A stretch of 64,000 bases of DNA. Origin: Sphingobacterium athyrii (GTDB taxonomy: Bacteria > Bacteroidota > Bacteroidia > Sphingobacteriales > Sphingobacteriaceae). The notes beneath the pieces are model-generated. The model was given only the letters and a program-made list of their open reading frames with translations, had not been told where the DNA came from and made no database searches. Within the stretch, counting starts at the first letter, position 1. Each line of letters opens with the position of its first letter. A program made the position numbers and the translations under genes. Location of the stretch: positions 636,687 through 700,686 of the forward strand of contig NZ_QCXX01000003.1 in the NCBI RefSeq assembly GCF_003071065.1. The letters are read 5' to 3'. This document shows, one piece after another, positions 53,191 through 62,228 of the stretch.

Positions 53191-53823
53191 TTAATACGCT
53201 CCTTTCACTAGACGATTGAATAGGTCAAGGTATTGTTCTTTGATATTTGCAGCATAATCTGAAACCTTATTCCTAAATTCATTTAATCTGATTTCAAAGT
53301 TTGGATCTTTCAAAATTTTCAGAAGAATCAATGCTCTGAGTAGAACATCTATATTATTTGCATATCGCTTGCCAGTATCTATTTCTGACAAGAGAAATTC
53401 AAGCATCTTTTCCGGTTTTATAATATCGGTGATAAAATCTTTGATTTCGTTTTTATAATCATTTACAAAAGCAGTTGTAAACTCAGAAACATCCTTGTCA
53501 TCGGCAATGAGGAACTTAGGGTTCTTATTTACATATTCCTCTCTATCGATAAAAAAAGATTGTGGAAATACATAAGTTACCCCAATGATTCCACTACCAT
53601 CCAACTTACCGAGTATATCCTCAACTTCATTTAATGTAATATATAAATATATCTGATAGTAAATATCTGGCTTTCTTTCTAGATACGAGAACCCATATCT
53701 GATTGCTGCATTACCAATGTTTTTTATATATCCCGAATCTTTTTTAGAGTATTTAAACCCCTGTTCTTTAAAAAAAGGATCAGCAATCTTCTGGATTTCA
53801 ATTTCTATTTCCTTTGGTTTCAT
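53191..53823 (-). CDS. DUF4304-like candidate immunity protein
   Basis: The 210-residue protein has a DUF4304-like beginning: IEIQKIADPFFKEQGFKYSKKDSGYIKNI and YGFSYLERKPDIYYQIYLYITLN (in parts). DUF4304 proteins are frequent beside polymorphic toxins. It lies 23 bases downstream of the PAAR-toxin gene, the usual place for the cognate immunity gene. The C-terminal half (about 110-210) is helical and unassigned. Confidence 0.6.
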   Translation of the reverse strand: MKPKEIEIEIQKIADPFFKEQGFKYSKKDSGYIKNIGNAAIRYGFSYLERKPDIYYQIYLYITLNEVEDILGKLDGSGIIGVTYVFPQSFFIDREEYVNKNPKFLIADDKDVSEFTTAFVNDYKNEIKDFITDIIKPEKMLEFLLSEIDTGKRYANNIDVLLRALILLKILKDPNFEIRLNEFRNKVSDYAANIKEQYLDLFNRLVKGAY

Positions 53824-53846
53824 TGTTAAATATATTTTGTATAAAT

Positions 53847-55382
53847 TTATGGATAATCTCTATAAATAATTCCTCCATTAGGATCATTTACAGCAACTTT
53901 TACCTTTGGTTCAACATTTATTGGTTTGCCGGTTTTTAATCCCATATCAGTTGCTCGTTGTCCCGCTGGTTTAATTTCTGTAATCTTAGCACCTCCTTTA
54001 CCACCTATTGCATCGTACACTGGTTTTTGATTATTTGTAAAGGTATTTCTAAGGTCAGTAGTGGGAACAGACGTTAAATCCTTTACACTGCTAAATTTCG
54101 CATCGGTCAATTGGTAAGTTCCAGGGCTAGTCTCATGTAAATTATCAATTTTAATCCTAGTTGTAAATGGTTTTCCGTTAGCATCTATTCCTGTTACGTC
54201 AAGTGTTATCTGCTCACCCACCGTTACATCAGGATTTTGTGTTTGCAATTCATCAGTCACATTGGCTTCATGTTCGCTCCAGTCTTTCGGTTTTTTAGGT
54301 TTAGGATCTTCATAAGCATCGGCATCTTTACTGCCTTTTGATTTATCGTCGCTATTTCCTTTACCCTTACTTGTATTGGCTCCGTCTTCCTCTGGTGTTT
54401 TATTTTGTGGTTCTTCCTGATTTCCTTTATTGTTATTATTACCATCCTTATCTCCAGATGTAGTCGGTTCTTCAACAGGTGGCTTCGTGGTCTTCGCCTT
54501 AATATTAAGCAAATATAAGAAAAGCATATAATCTGTCGGCTGAGCATGCCCCGTAAGTAAACGTCCTGCCATACCGTATTCCGGGATACCGCCATCTCTA
54601 ACTGCCTTAAATGCATCCCAACCATCATTGACATTTCCCATAGCGTGCTCATTGGCAACATTATCAAGACCAAAGAGGACTCTGCTAGAACCCCAGATAC
54701 CAGTAAAACCTTGAAGTACATTGGACATGATACTTGGCAAGGTCGGCCAGCCCAAAGCCAGTGACCCTCCGGCAACTCCTGCACCAGCAAAAACTAAAGC
54801 TCCTACCCCAGCTCCTCCGAGAGCACACCCTGCGAGCTCGGTCACGTAATTGAGACCACTTAATGCCAGCGCATGCATCCAGCTTTTTACTTCAGGGGCA
54901 AATTTCACAACGCCACCCACGGTACATGTCATTGTCCGGTTTCCCGTGATTGCCTGTGTTTTAGTAAGTATAAGATCATCTTTACTTGCATCCCAGGATC
55001 TTGCTGTTGAATTTTTATGTCCACACTGCAAAGCTCCTTTAGCCGCCATTATCAAACCACCTGCAACTCCGCCAACTGCACCAATCGCCATCATGCCACC
55101 GATTCCAATCAATGCAATGGCTCCCAATCCCCCTGTACCGACAACAAATGCAACAACAGCCACAGCTACCACAATCGCAACAAGTGCTCCAATGATTGCA
55201 GCAAGCATCATATTTTTTGTACAGCCGAAATCAATCCAACTGCTTGTAGAGGTATCCGCTACTGTTATATAAACTTCACCTGTGCTTTTTTTATTACTTG
55301 TACGGGTTCCTTGCAATTGGGCAAACGCTGCACCGCTAGAACATTTCCAAAAGTCCTTCTCGGTAATAATTTTATTTCCCAT
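53847..55382 (-). CDS. PAAR-like T6SS effector with C-terminal toxin domain
   Basis: The 511-residue protein has an N-terminal PAAR-like spike (DUF4280 type): WKCSSGAAF, SWIDFGCTKN and a second half with LQCGHKN, MTCTVGGVVKF. Between them lies a hydrophobic region (about 57-115), and another follows at 168-215; these may cross the target membrane. A charged, Asn/Asp/Lys-rich linker (300-365) joins a C-terminal domain (370-511) that contains YQLTDAKFSS. Asp427-Ala-Lys429 resembles the D-x-K end of a PD-(D/E)xK nuclease. The toxin class is therefore a guess, the PAAR layout is clear. Confidence 0.8.
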   Translation of the reverse strand: MGNKIITEKDFWKCSSGAAFAQLQGTRTSNKKSTGEVYITVADTSTSSWIDFGCTKNMMLAAIIGALVAIVVAVAVVAFVVGTGGLGAIALIGIGGMMAIGAVGGVAGGLIMAAKGALQCGHKNSTARSWDASKDDLILTKTQAITGNRTMTCTVGGVVKFAPEVKSWMHALALSGLNYVTELAGCALGGAGVGALVFAGAGVAGGSLALGWPTLPSIMSNVLQGFTGIWGSSRVLFGLDNVANEHAMGNVNDGWDAFKAVRDGGIPEYGMAGRLLTGHAQPTDYMLFLYLLNIKAKTTKPPVEEPTTSGDKDGNNNNKGNQEEPQNKTPEEDGANTSKGKGNSDDKSKGSKDADAYEDPKPKKPKDWSEHEANVTDELQTQNPDVTVGEQITLDVTGIDANGKPFTTRIKIDNLHETSPGTYQLTDAKFSSVKDLTSVPTTDLRNTFTNNQKPVYDAIGGKGGAKITEIKPAGQRATDMGLKTGKPINVEPKVKVAVNDPNGGIIYRDYP

Positions 55383-55398
55383 TGATTCTTGCGTTCTT

Positions 55399-55665
55399 TT
55401 ACGTTCCTTTTAAAATTTGTGTCCTTTTATGTACGCTTATTCTATTATTTTTCCCGCATACTATATGCTGTAAAGCATAGCCTGTTCTTTTCAAATGATT
55501 TATACCGTCTACTGAATATTTCTTTTCAACAATAAATGTGACAGTCTTAGAATTATCTTTTTTTGATGAGCCGAAACCTATGCCTAAAGCATAGCGCCAC
55601 AAAGTGATCCTCTTTATAGTACTGTATATATGTTCATTAGCATTACATGCTGGTAATTCCTTCAT
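55399..55665 (-). CDS. Hypothetical 88-residue protein of the VgrG locus
   Basis: A basic protein with no recognised family. VTFIVEKKYSVDGINHLKRTGYALQHI is its most protein-like part. Its start overlaps the end of the 297-residue gene by 23 bases and its stop is 16 bases before the PAAR gene, so it is in one operon. A role in loading or folding of the effector is only an inference from position. Confidence 0.5.
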   Translation of the reverse strand: MKELPACNANEHIYSTIKRITLWRYALGIGFGSSKKDNSKTVTFIVEKKYSVDGINHLKRTGYALQHIVCGKNNRISVHKRTQILKGT

Positions 55666-56536
55666 TCTGACGCATTTTAAACTTCATGATTTCATCACTA
55701 TAAAACGTATATCGCATTTTATTATAAAGTTTCTCTGGATCGGCAATCTCCACCCGGTCTAATGAAGCTTCTATCAGACGGCCAGATTCCTTATCAAACC
55801 TGTAAATTCCTTTTTCAGATAATGAAGTATCCAGTTTACTTATATCAATTAGGTTCGCAAACTGCCCGTACGCTCGATTATAAAATCCAATACCTCCCAA
55901 GCCTGTAGCAGGTTCTCCCGTTAGCTCTATGATAGTTTCATTGGAAGTCAGCAGAGGATTATCAAGGTTTTTAATCTTGTACCCCCAATTTACATTGGCT
56001 GTATTAAAGAAATTCGGCGAGGTTTCCTTAAAAGAGGCAGGCACAGTTCGTCCATAAACTTTATTGAAATACAGCAGGAAGAATTCACTAATCTGTATGA
56101 CCTGGATTAATTTGGATCTATTATTGAATATATCGTCGTTCAGTACAATGACGTTTTTCATTTCGGGATTGCTCTCGGCAATTTTTTCCATCTCTCCCCT
56201 TGTCTGCCTCCATTTTGAAAGAATGATCTCTCTATTGAGTATATCTCTGATTTTCCCTTCTAAATCTACCGTCAGATGAAGTTCGTTATACATTCTTGAC
56301 ATAGCTTGGGTTAGTTGGGCTATCTCTTTGATCAATGGATTATTAGCCTCCAGCAGAATATGATCCAATAGATAAAGTTTGATCTCAATCACATCATCCT
56401 GAACATTAATCACATTCAAGTTCCATCGCATCTGAGAACGGGATCTCATATCAACATTAACCCCTTTTATATCTGCATCAATAAATAATGTATACTGCTC
56501 TGAAAACGTTCCAGTAATGCCAATCTGATTCTTCAT
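55643..56536 (-). CDS. VgrG-linked protein, possible effector adaptor
   Basis: The 297-residue protein opens with a beta-rich region (ITGTFSEQYTLFIDADIKGVNVD) followed by long helices (about 60-140) and a mixed C-terminal half. I recognise no domain. It lies 5 bases after vgrG and before the PAAR effector, where adaptors or chaperones that dock effectors on VgrG usually stand. Bacteroidetes T6SS cargo loci often carry such a gene. Confidence 0.5.
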   Translation of the reverse strand: MKNQIGITGTFSEQYTLFIDADIKGVNVDMRSRSQMRWNLNVINVQDDVIEIKLYLLDHILLEANNPLIKEIAQLTQAMSRMYNELHLTVDLEGKIRDILNREIILSKWRQTRGEMEKIAESNPEMKNVIVLNDDIFNNRSKLIQVIQISEFFLLYFNKVYGRTVPASFKETSPNFFNTANVNWGYKIKNLDNPLLTSNETIIELTGEPATGLGGIGFYNRAYGQFANLIDISKLDTSLSEKGIYRFDKESGRLIEASLDRVEIADPEKLYNKMRYTFYSDEIMKFKMRQNEGITSM

Positions 56537-56541
56537 ACCTC

Positions 56542-58668
56542 TTAATTTATAAATGCCTCACCTCCATCAATTTTTGTCTGTCCGCCACCCAGATGGTTCG
56601 CAGGTGATGAAATATCTATACCTTTTGTACTTCCCAGACCGATACCGTTCTCCCCCGAAATACCAATAAGCTTCCCGCCGATAAGTATTGTTCCATCTGT
56701 ATTTAAGGTGATACTGCTGCTTCCTGTTTTTAGTGTAATAGCTTTATCACAATTCAAAATAATATTTCCACCTGCGTCCATTTTAAGCATGGAATTAGCA
56801 CCTCCGCCCTCTTTTCCGCCGACATTTATGATATTTGTACTACCGGCATTCACCGTGTGATTTATATTTGCATTTGTCGTCGCATTACCTGAACCATCGA
56901 AATGCATATTAGCACCACCCTGATCTTTTAAATTCATAGACCCTGCACCATTATCATACTTAAGTTCTGCACCGCTACGTCCACTAAATGACATAATATT
57001 GTTTCCTTCACCACCTCCTGCGCCTATGCCTCCATGATACATTCCGCCCATTACAAAAGGTCTGTCAGGATGAAGATGTACGAAATTGACGATTACCTGA
57101 TCGCCAACTTCTGGAACAGACATAAAGCCACGGTTTTTACCCACTTTGTCACTACTACCGGCATCGGGGGACATGACACGGATAAACTCCGTACAGTCTT
57201 GTCCACTTTGCCAATCAAGCTGTACTTGTACACGTCCCTGATTCTGAGGATCGGTATTGGAAACCACCCTCCCAAATTGTGGCTCAGCAACCGGTATGGT
57301 AAATTCCGGTCTTGGTATAAATCCAGTATCCGATGCAATTCCCTGAAACGAACCATCATAATAGCCCCTTGCATCTACTTCATGGGTTATTTCAATCAGC
57401 ATTAACTTGGTAAAGTAGGTGGTGCCATTTGATTCTGTCTTTCTCATTTCAATGTCAGCAATGCAGCCAGGATATAAAAAAGGAACTGTCGTGTTACCTG
57501 ACGTTGTAAAAACTTCTGAAGCCTTACTTCCGGCTGTTCCCTTTTGTGCGGCATCAATATCCATAAAAGAAGAAGCTCTTATCGGAGCAACCCGTAAAGA
57601 TGGTGTTTGAAATGTTCTTTCCGATATTTCGTAGGCGCGCTGTGCAATGTCAGAAGTGTGGTTGATCTTTGAATCACCTCCTTTAAATTTTTCATTTTTA
57701 CTGCTGTTATAACCATAAAAATTAGGCTTAACATGTTGAGCTTTCATTTTGATCTTTACATCAGTCAAATTACTACCATAGGTCAGCTTTACAGGTTGTT
57801 CCTGTGGTGGAAGCTGACCAAAATGCAGTACTTCACCATCATAAAAGAACTGCTCACCATAGGCTTCAGCCATTCTGGCCAAATAGTTATAATGTGTTTC
57901 TTCGTATTGAGAACTGTATGGTAAATTACCTTGCTTTGCATCGACTCTAAAATCAAATTTGCCCTGCCCGAAACCTTGTTTGATTACTTCCGTTGCAATG
58001 CTATTAAGGCTCATCGGTTGTGTTCCTCCAAAACTTTGGATATGCGGTGCTGCGTCCAACAATATCGTAGGACTAAATCCGGATAGTACGATATTTCCGA
58101 GACTACCCTTATCCTGACTAAACCCTACTTCTGTAATAACTCCCACAAAGTTTCTTTCAGGACCCTCTTCGATATCTTTGTATTTAAAAACGACAGTTAT
58201 CCTCTTTCCTAAGAAATTTTGGGCTTCTTGAAGATTGTGGTTTTCTACTTTACCCAATGTATCATGCGCTAGGATTAGGGTAAATTCATGGTGTCTGGTA
58301 GCACTTTGTGCTAGTTTAAAATGCTTGAAATGCTTTATTTGAACACCTTCCACGTGTATATCAAGCCTAACAACCCGATTGATCCCTGCAATCGCATTTT
58401 CAGGAATTCCCGATGCATTAAATATTTTAGAGGTGGGCTGCTTTGCCCAAACTTTTTCTTTAATAGTCGTGGGGGTATTGGGTAATAAAGGCTGGTTCAA
58501 AAATTGTTTTCCGGTAGCCGTGATATTATTTGCTTGTGTAAGGAACTCTTTTTGTGGTCCGGGAATATTTGTAATGTTGTCTAAAGCAACATCCTTTAAT
58601 GGATCCAAAATGTTGTTCTTGGATAAATCTACTCCTTTGCCGGAAAGATTATCTTCTTGTTGAAACAT
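56542..58668 (-). CDS. vgrG: Type VI secretion system VgrG spike protein
   Basis: The 708-residue protein is a full VgrG. It has an unusual N-terminal extension of about 85 residues, then the gp27-like region (VVRLDIHVEGVQIKHFKHF, ETHYNYLARMAEAYGEQFFYDG), the gp5-like OB fold (FGRVVSNTDPQNQGRVQVQLDWQSG, MSVPEVGDQVIVNF) and a repetitive C-terminal beta prism (GGNIILNCDKAITLKTG, ITLNTDGTILIGG). It forms the tip of the T6SS needle. No sheath or membrane-complex genes are in the window, so it is an orphan cargo locus. Confidence 0.93.
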   Translation of the reverse strand: MFQQEDNLSGKGVDLSKNNILDPLKDVALDNITNIPGPQKEFLTQANNITATGKQFLNQPLLPNTPTTIKEKVWAKQPTSKIFNASGIPENAIAGINRVVRLDIHVEGVQIKHFKHFKLAQSATRHHEFTLILAHDTLGKVENHNLQEAQNFLGKRITVVFKYKDIEEGPERNFVGVITEVGFSQDKGSLGNIVLSGFSPTILLDAAPHIQSFGGTQPMSLNSIATEVIKQGFGQGKFDFRVDAKQGNLPYSSQYEETHYNYLARMAEAYGEQFFYDGEVLHFGQLPPQEQPVKLTYGSNLTDVKIKMKAQHVKPNFYGYNSSKNEKFKGGDSKINHTSDIAQRAYEISERTFQTPSLRVAPIRASSFMDIDAAQKGTAGSKASEVFTTSGNTTVPFLYPGCIADIEMRKTESNGTTYFTKLMLIEITHEVDARGYYDGSFQGIASDTGFIPRPEFTIPVAEPQFGRVVSNTDPQNQGRVQVQLDWQSGQDCTEFIRVMSPDAGSSDKVGKNRGFMSVPEVGDQVIVNFVHLHPDRPFVMGGMYHGGIGAGGGEGNNIMSFSGRSGAELKYDNGAGSMNLKDQGGANMHFDGSGNATTNANINHTVNAGSTNIINVGGKEGGGANSMLKMDAGGNIILNCDKAITLKTGSSSITLNTDGTILIGGKLIGISGENGIGLGSTKGIDISSPANHLGGGQTKIDGGEAFIN

Positions 58669-59158
58669 GATGACATAATTTTTTTCTGTTGTGTGGTTGA
58701 AATAGGATTATCACCGGTGAGCGGTGAGTCGTTTAGGTCAGAATACAAATCATAAAGCGTTTAGACCATTTTATGGAAGACTTTACAATGATTGATCTGA
58801 GATGCATGCGAACAGAATTTCAAAGGGGTTGAAATTCACTTTCTAGCCTTTAAATGCTAAGTGTATCTAGGTGGTTTTTCTTTCTTTTTCATTTGGTTTT
58901 CGGTGATTTTGGTACTGCAATATAATACCTTAGAAATTTATGACAAAATGATTTAAGTATTATTTTAGAAATTGTAGTAATTCTACTAATCAGACTTTTA
59001 AATACAAAATTTGAAAAACAAAGGGTTATGAATTCTGAAAAAAGAAAGCGCCCTTACTAGAAATGTAATACTTTCTATCAATCCCGTTTTTAATTTCAAC
59101 CCAATATCTTGCTTTCAACCGAACCTTCTGAAAAACCGATGAATGTTAATGTTATTAC
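58669..59158. other. Intergenic region upstream of vgrG
   Basis: About 490 AT-rich bases separate the vgrG start from the stop of the regulator gene on the same strand. I see no open frame, no tRNA and no strong hairpin with a T run. The vgrG promoter must be here, but no clear consensus was found. Confidence 0.55.
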
Positions 59159-60877
59159 CTATATTATTTCACTTTTTAGCTCATTTTTATATTTATTTAT
59201 AAATTCAGTAAACGATATCCCATTTATTTCTGAAAATAGCGCCGAAAAGTTCGTCCTTGATGCAATACCACATTCTTTCGCGAGTGTTTCGCTACTATAA
59301 TTCCGGTATTTCCTGTCGCTTTTAAGTCGTTCCGTAATGTAAGATATTCGTAGCTCACTGATATAACGGTTAAAACTTGCCCCTTTATGCTCATTTATAA
59401 CGTTGGAGAGATAATTCTGGTTCACGTCAAATTTCTTTGCCAGCGATTTAAGTTTAATCTTTCCCTGAAGAAATTCTTTATTCATTTCAAATTCAGAAAG
59501 TTTGTAAAGAATGTCATCAACAATGTCTTGCCCGATCTCCGTTCTACTATAATGCCTAATTCTAAAGGTTCCATCCTGATTGGCATTGAAGGAATCACCG
59601 CCAAGGATAATGCCGAAAAAACTGTTTCTCCCAATAACTTTTTTCCTCGACCTCAGTCTTAAAATATAATAACAACCAACAAAAACGCACGTAAAGAAAA
59701 TGATAATAAAAATCCATCCAGTTACCGACACCCTTCTCTCCTCTCTTTCTTTTTCCTGCAAAAGCCTATCAGAATCATATTCCCGATGAATTTTTGACGA
59801 TAGATATAAAAAATCTTGCTCCAAAACTTTATCAACCCTGAGAAGTTGCTTTGTGTAATAGAGGGCTCTTTCCGAATTTTTGTTTTCACTATAATACACG
59901 ATCAAATCTTCGTAAACATCCCGTACTTCCGGAAGAACAAAAGAATGTCTGTTAAAAATAGAATCAATTTTTTCGAAATCTGTGATAGCCTCTTCCACTT
60001 TACCATTCGCCCATTTTGACTTGCCCAAATAAGAATACGTTACCGTTAACCAGGCAAAATCATTAATATCAATTAGGGTGGGCAATGCGCTCTGAAACGT
60101 TTTTATAGCACCATCATAATCCTTCTTTCGGTATTTTCTAATACCATCTTCCTTAAGAAAATAACTGTGCTCTTGTTTATAAGCCTCATTTTTCGAGGTG
60201 TTAGCAAGTCCTAGTGCAACGAGCGAATCTGACTTTTTGAAATTACGGAGGTTCCTATAACAGACTGCCATGTGGTGGAGGGTGTTATTATAGCCTCGTT
60301 GATTACCAAACATCAGATTTGGATGCATTTCTCTTTTGATCTCATTTTCAAAAAAACTTCTCGCCTCTTCAAGTTCGCTTAGGCTTTCCTTATAGTATCC
60401 TATATAGCTTTTGACAACACTAATATGGTATTTAATCTTGTTTCGGTAGTATGGATCTTTGTTTTTTTTATTCTTTTCAAAGGCCTTTAAGTACTCATTA
60501 AGTGCGAGCTTATATTTCTTGAGATAAAAATAATAAACGACGCCCTTGCTCAGATAGGCGCTGCTCAGCAGGCTGTCATCCTTTTTCGCCACAGCGACAT
60601 GAATTGCACTATCAGCATACTTCAATTTTATCTGAGGATCTGGCGTATGATATCGCGCATCCGTATACCCCAAGAACAATTGCATTTGGTTCTTTTCAAC
60701 TTTTGCTTTCCAGATAAGTTTCTCAACAAGCGGTAAAGCTGAAGAATCATTTTCCGGCAGATTCTCATACTGTCGCTGAATGAGGTAAAAATCGCTCAAC
60801 TTTTCTTTCTGTGCAAATAGAGATTCGCATAGAAAAAGTAACAACATCGTTAAAAATTGAATTATCAGACGGTTCAT
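59159..60877 (-). CDS. Membrane-anchored TPR/AraC-type transcriptional regulator
   Basis: The 572-residue protein has a signal peptide (1-22), a TPR-rich periplasmic region (about 30-370) with repeats such as ALNEYLKAFEKNKKN and YDGAIKTFQSALP, one transmembrane helix (about 387-407), a cytoplasmic linker and a C-terminal AraC-type double HTH (about 465-572) with LAKKFDVNQNYLSNVINEHKG and LAKECGIASRTNFSALFSEINGISF. It is a one-component sensor that would bring a periplasmic signal directly to DNA. It is divergent from a lipoprotein gene, and direct repeats lie between them. Confidence 0.88.
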   Translation of the reverse strand: MNRLIIQFLTMLLLFLCESLFAQKEKLSDFYLIQRQYENLPENDSSALPLVEKLIWKAKVEKNQMQLFLGYTDARYHTPDPQIKLKYADSAIHVAVAKKDDSLLSSAYLSKGVVYYFYLKKYKLALNEYLKAFEKNKKNKDPYYRNKIKYHISVVKSYIGYYKESLSELEEARSFFENEIKREMHPNLMFGNQRGYNNTLHHMAVCYRNLRNFKKSDSLVALGLANTSKNEAYKQEHSYFLKEDGIRKYRKKDYDGAIKTFQSALPTLIDINDFAWLTVTYSYLGKSKWANGKVEEAITDFEKIDSIFNRHSFVLPEVRDVYEDLIVYYSENKNSERALYYTKQLLRVDKVLEQDFLYLSSKIHREYDSDRLLQEKEREERRVSVTGWIFIIIFFTCVFVGCYYILRLRSRKKVIGRNSFFGIILGGDSFNANQDGTFRIRHYSRTEIGQDIVDDILYKLSEFEMNKEFLQGKIKLKSLAKKFDVNQNYLSNVINEHKGASFNRYISELRISYITERLKSDRKYRNYSSETLAKECGIASRTNFSALFSEINGISFTEFINKYKNELKSEII

Positions 60878-61260
60878 GGCTAAGTATTACTATAAAATTA
60901 GGAAAAAATATTAGATACCACGTAAATCACCATATAAGGCAAGATTAAAAGCGCAACATTATTTTAAATTACTGAAATTCAATACGTTATACCCATCAAA
61001 ACCTGTATTAGAATTCACATCCATGCATTCTAATACACGTCCGAGCATACTAATACACCCCAAAAAAGAAGGCAAGACAATTTTTTTTCGATGGGACAAT
61101 AGCTGATTTTCATTCAATCGCTTACAGCCAATGCACTTCAAAAATTACACTGTCCGTGTATGTCCTGATACCACAAACATTTTTTAGCTACCATTAAGAC
61201 TGATAATTTGGCCAGTAGAATTCATCACGTCTCGGCCGAGATAATCCAAAAAATTTAACA
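60878..61260. promoter_or_regulatory. Divergent intergenic region of the regulator and the small lipoprotein
   Basis: The region holds GCATTCTAATACAC (61025-61038) and GCATACTAATACAC (61045-61058), a 20-bp-period direct repeat with one mismatch, with GTCCG after the first copy, and a further GTCCGTGTA near 61152. An AT-rich stretch next to the regulator start would be its promoter. A 60-codon minus frame here is not protein-like. The repeats are good candidates for regulator binding. Confidence 0.45.
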
Positions 61261-61503
61261 ATGAAAAAGACAAAGGTTATCTCATTATCGATAATCCTTT
61301 TATCCCTTAGTGTTCTGCATTCATGCAGACAGGATGAAATGGATATAGCGCCAGAAAATAATAATCTGGTAGAAAAAGAATATCAGGAAAAAGTGCATCT
61401 AAAAACTGAAAATGATAGCACCCAGACCACAGCAAGTTTATACTTCGATGAGAAGGGAAATGAAATAGTAGATCCACCCCCAAAAGATAAGGATCAGTGG
61501 TAA
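61261..61503 (+). CDS. Small hypothetical lipoprotein
   Basis: The 80-residue protein has a lipoprotein signal (ISLSIILLSLSVLHSCRQDE, Cys at about 22) and a short charged, low-complexity tail ending DPPPKDKDQW. It should be anchored in the envelope. Nothing else is recognised. Its place between the regulator and the MauE-type gene suggests a role in the same cluster. Confidence 0.6.
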   Translation: MKKTKVISLSIILLSLSVLHSCRQDEMDIAPENNNLVEKEYQEKVHLKTENDSTQTTASLYFDEKGNEIVDPPPKDKDQW

Positions 61504-61505
61504 TA

Positions 61506-61550
61506 CTAAAGTGTCCGTGATTTCTAATACAGCGTCCGTGTGGATTCTAA
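61506..61550. repeat. GTCCGTG direct repeats upstream of the MauE gene
   Basis: GTCCGTG at 61513-61519 and 61534-61540 (21-base period) alternates with CTAA at 61506, 61524 and 61547. One unit reads CTAATACAGCGTCCGTG, close to CTAATACACGTCCGAG in the regulator-lipoprotein intergenic region. They lie just after the stop of the lipoprotein and about 140 bases before the MauE-type gene. Confidence 0.55.
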
Positions 61551-61686
61551 GACAACAAGTTCTTGCTTTTGAACTCGAAGGGAATCTAAATTTGATGAAA
61601 TAAAAATTTTTAAAACAGGTTTTGATTTCCTCCAAAAAGAACAGAAGCCTTTCAAAAATTTATAACAACCACCAAATAACCAAATC

Positions 61687-62133
61687 ATGAGAATTAAGAA
61701 CATCATTTCTGAAACGATCATTTTTATCCTGATTCTTGTATGGGCGTATACTTTCGCCAGTAAAATATTTGATTTCGACACTTTTGACAGACAGATAAAA
61801 GGTGCATACTTATTATCTGCAGGTGGATCTGTCCTACCTTATATTTTACAGGTGGTACACCTCGGGATTGTTATATTGTTATTGAACAAGAACTGGAGAA
61901 GACTTGGGCTTCTATCCTCCCTATTTGTCCTTATCCTATACACTGCATATCTAATTTACATTTTAAAATTTGCACCGAGCATTCCATGTTCTTGTATTGC
62001 AGTGATGAGAGCGATGAACTGGAACGACCAACTGTATTTTAATTTCATTGCGCTAGCAATTAATATTATTGGTCTGGCTACTCTTTTTTCGCTAAAGCGA
62101 GCCCCACACAGCAGTCAGGCCACTTATAATTAA
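61687..62133 (+). CDS. MauE/DoxX-like membrane protein
   Basis: The 148-residue protein has four transmembrane helices (about 5-25, 48-70, 76-97 and 115-138) and CSCIAVMRAMNW, a Cys pair between helices 3 and 4. This is the pattern of MauE, an integral membrane protein linked with disulfide formation in methylamine dehydrogenase maturation, and of related DoxX proteins. Together with the TlpA-like protein at 62535 it suggests periplasmic thiol handling. No mau structural genes are near. Confidence 0.75.
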   Translation: MRIKNIISETIIFILILVWAYTFASKIFDFDTFDRQIKGAYLLSAGGSVLPYILQVVHLGIVILLLNKNWRRLGLLSSLFVLILYTAYLIYILKFAPSIPCSCIAVMRAMNWNDQLYFNFIALAINIIGLATLFSLKRAPHSSQATYN

Positions 62134-62228
62134 TAACTATTAACAAAACAGGGGAAGCCGAAAACCTGAAACCCAGAGTAGGCAAAAAACTAAAGTTTAG
62201 CTTTTTGATTTATAAAAGCACCAATATC

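Noticed and set aside
54257..54790. 177-codon minus-strand frame inside the PAAR effector gene
   Set aside because: Shadow of the effector gene in another frame; its long open stretch comes from the low-complexity linker.
60959..61141. 60-codon minus-strand frame between regulator and lipoprotein
   Set aside because: It covers the direct repeats and has no protein-like pattern.
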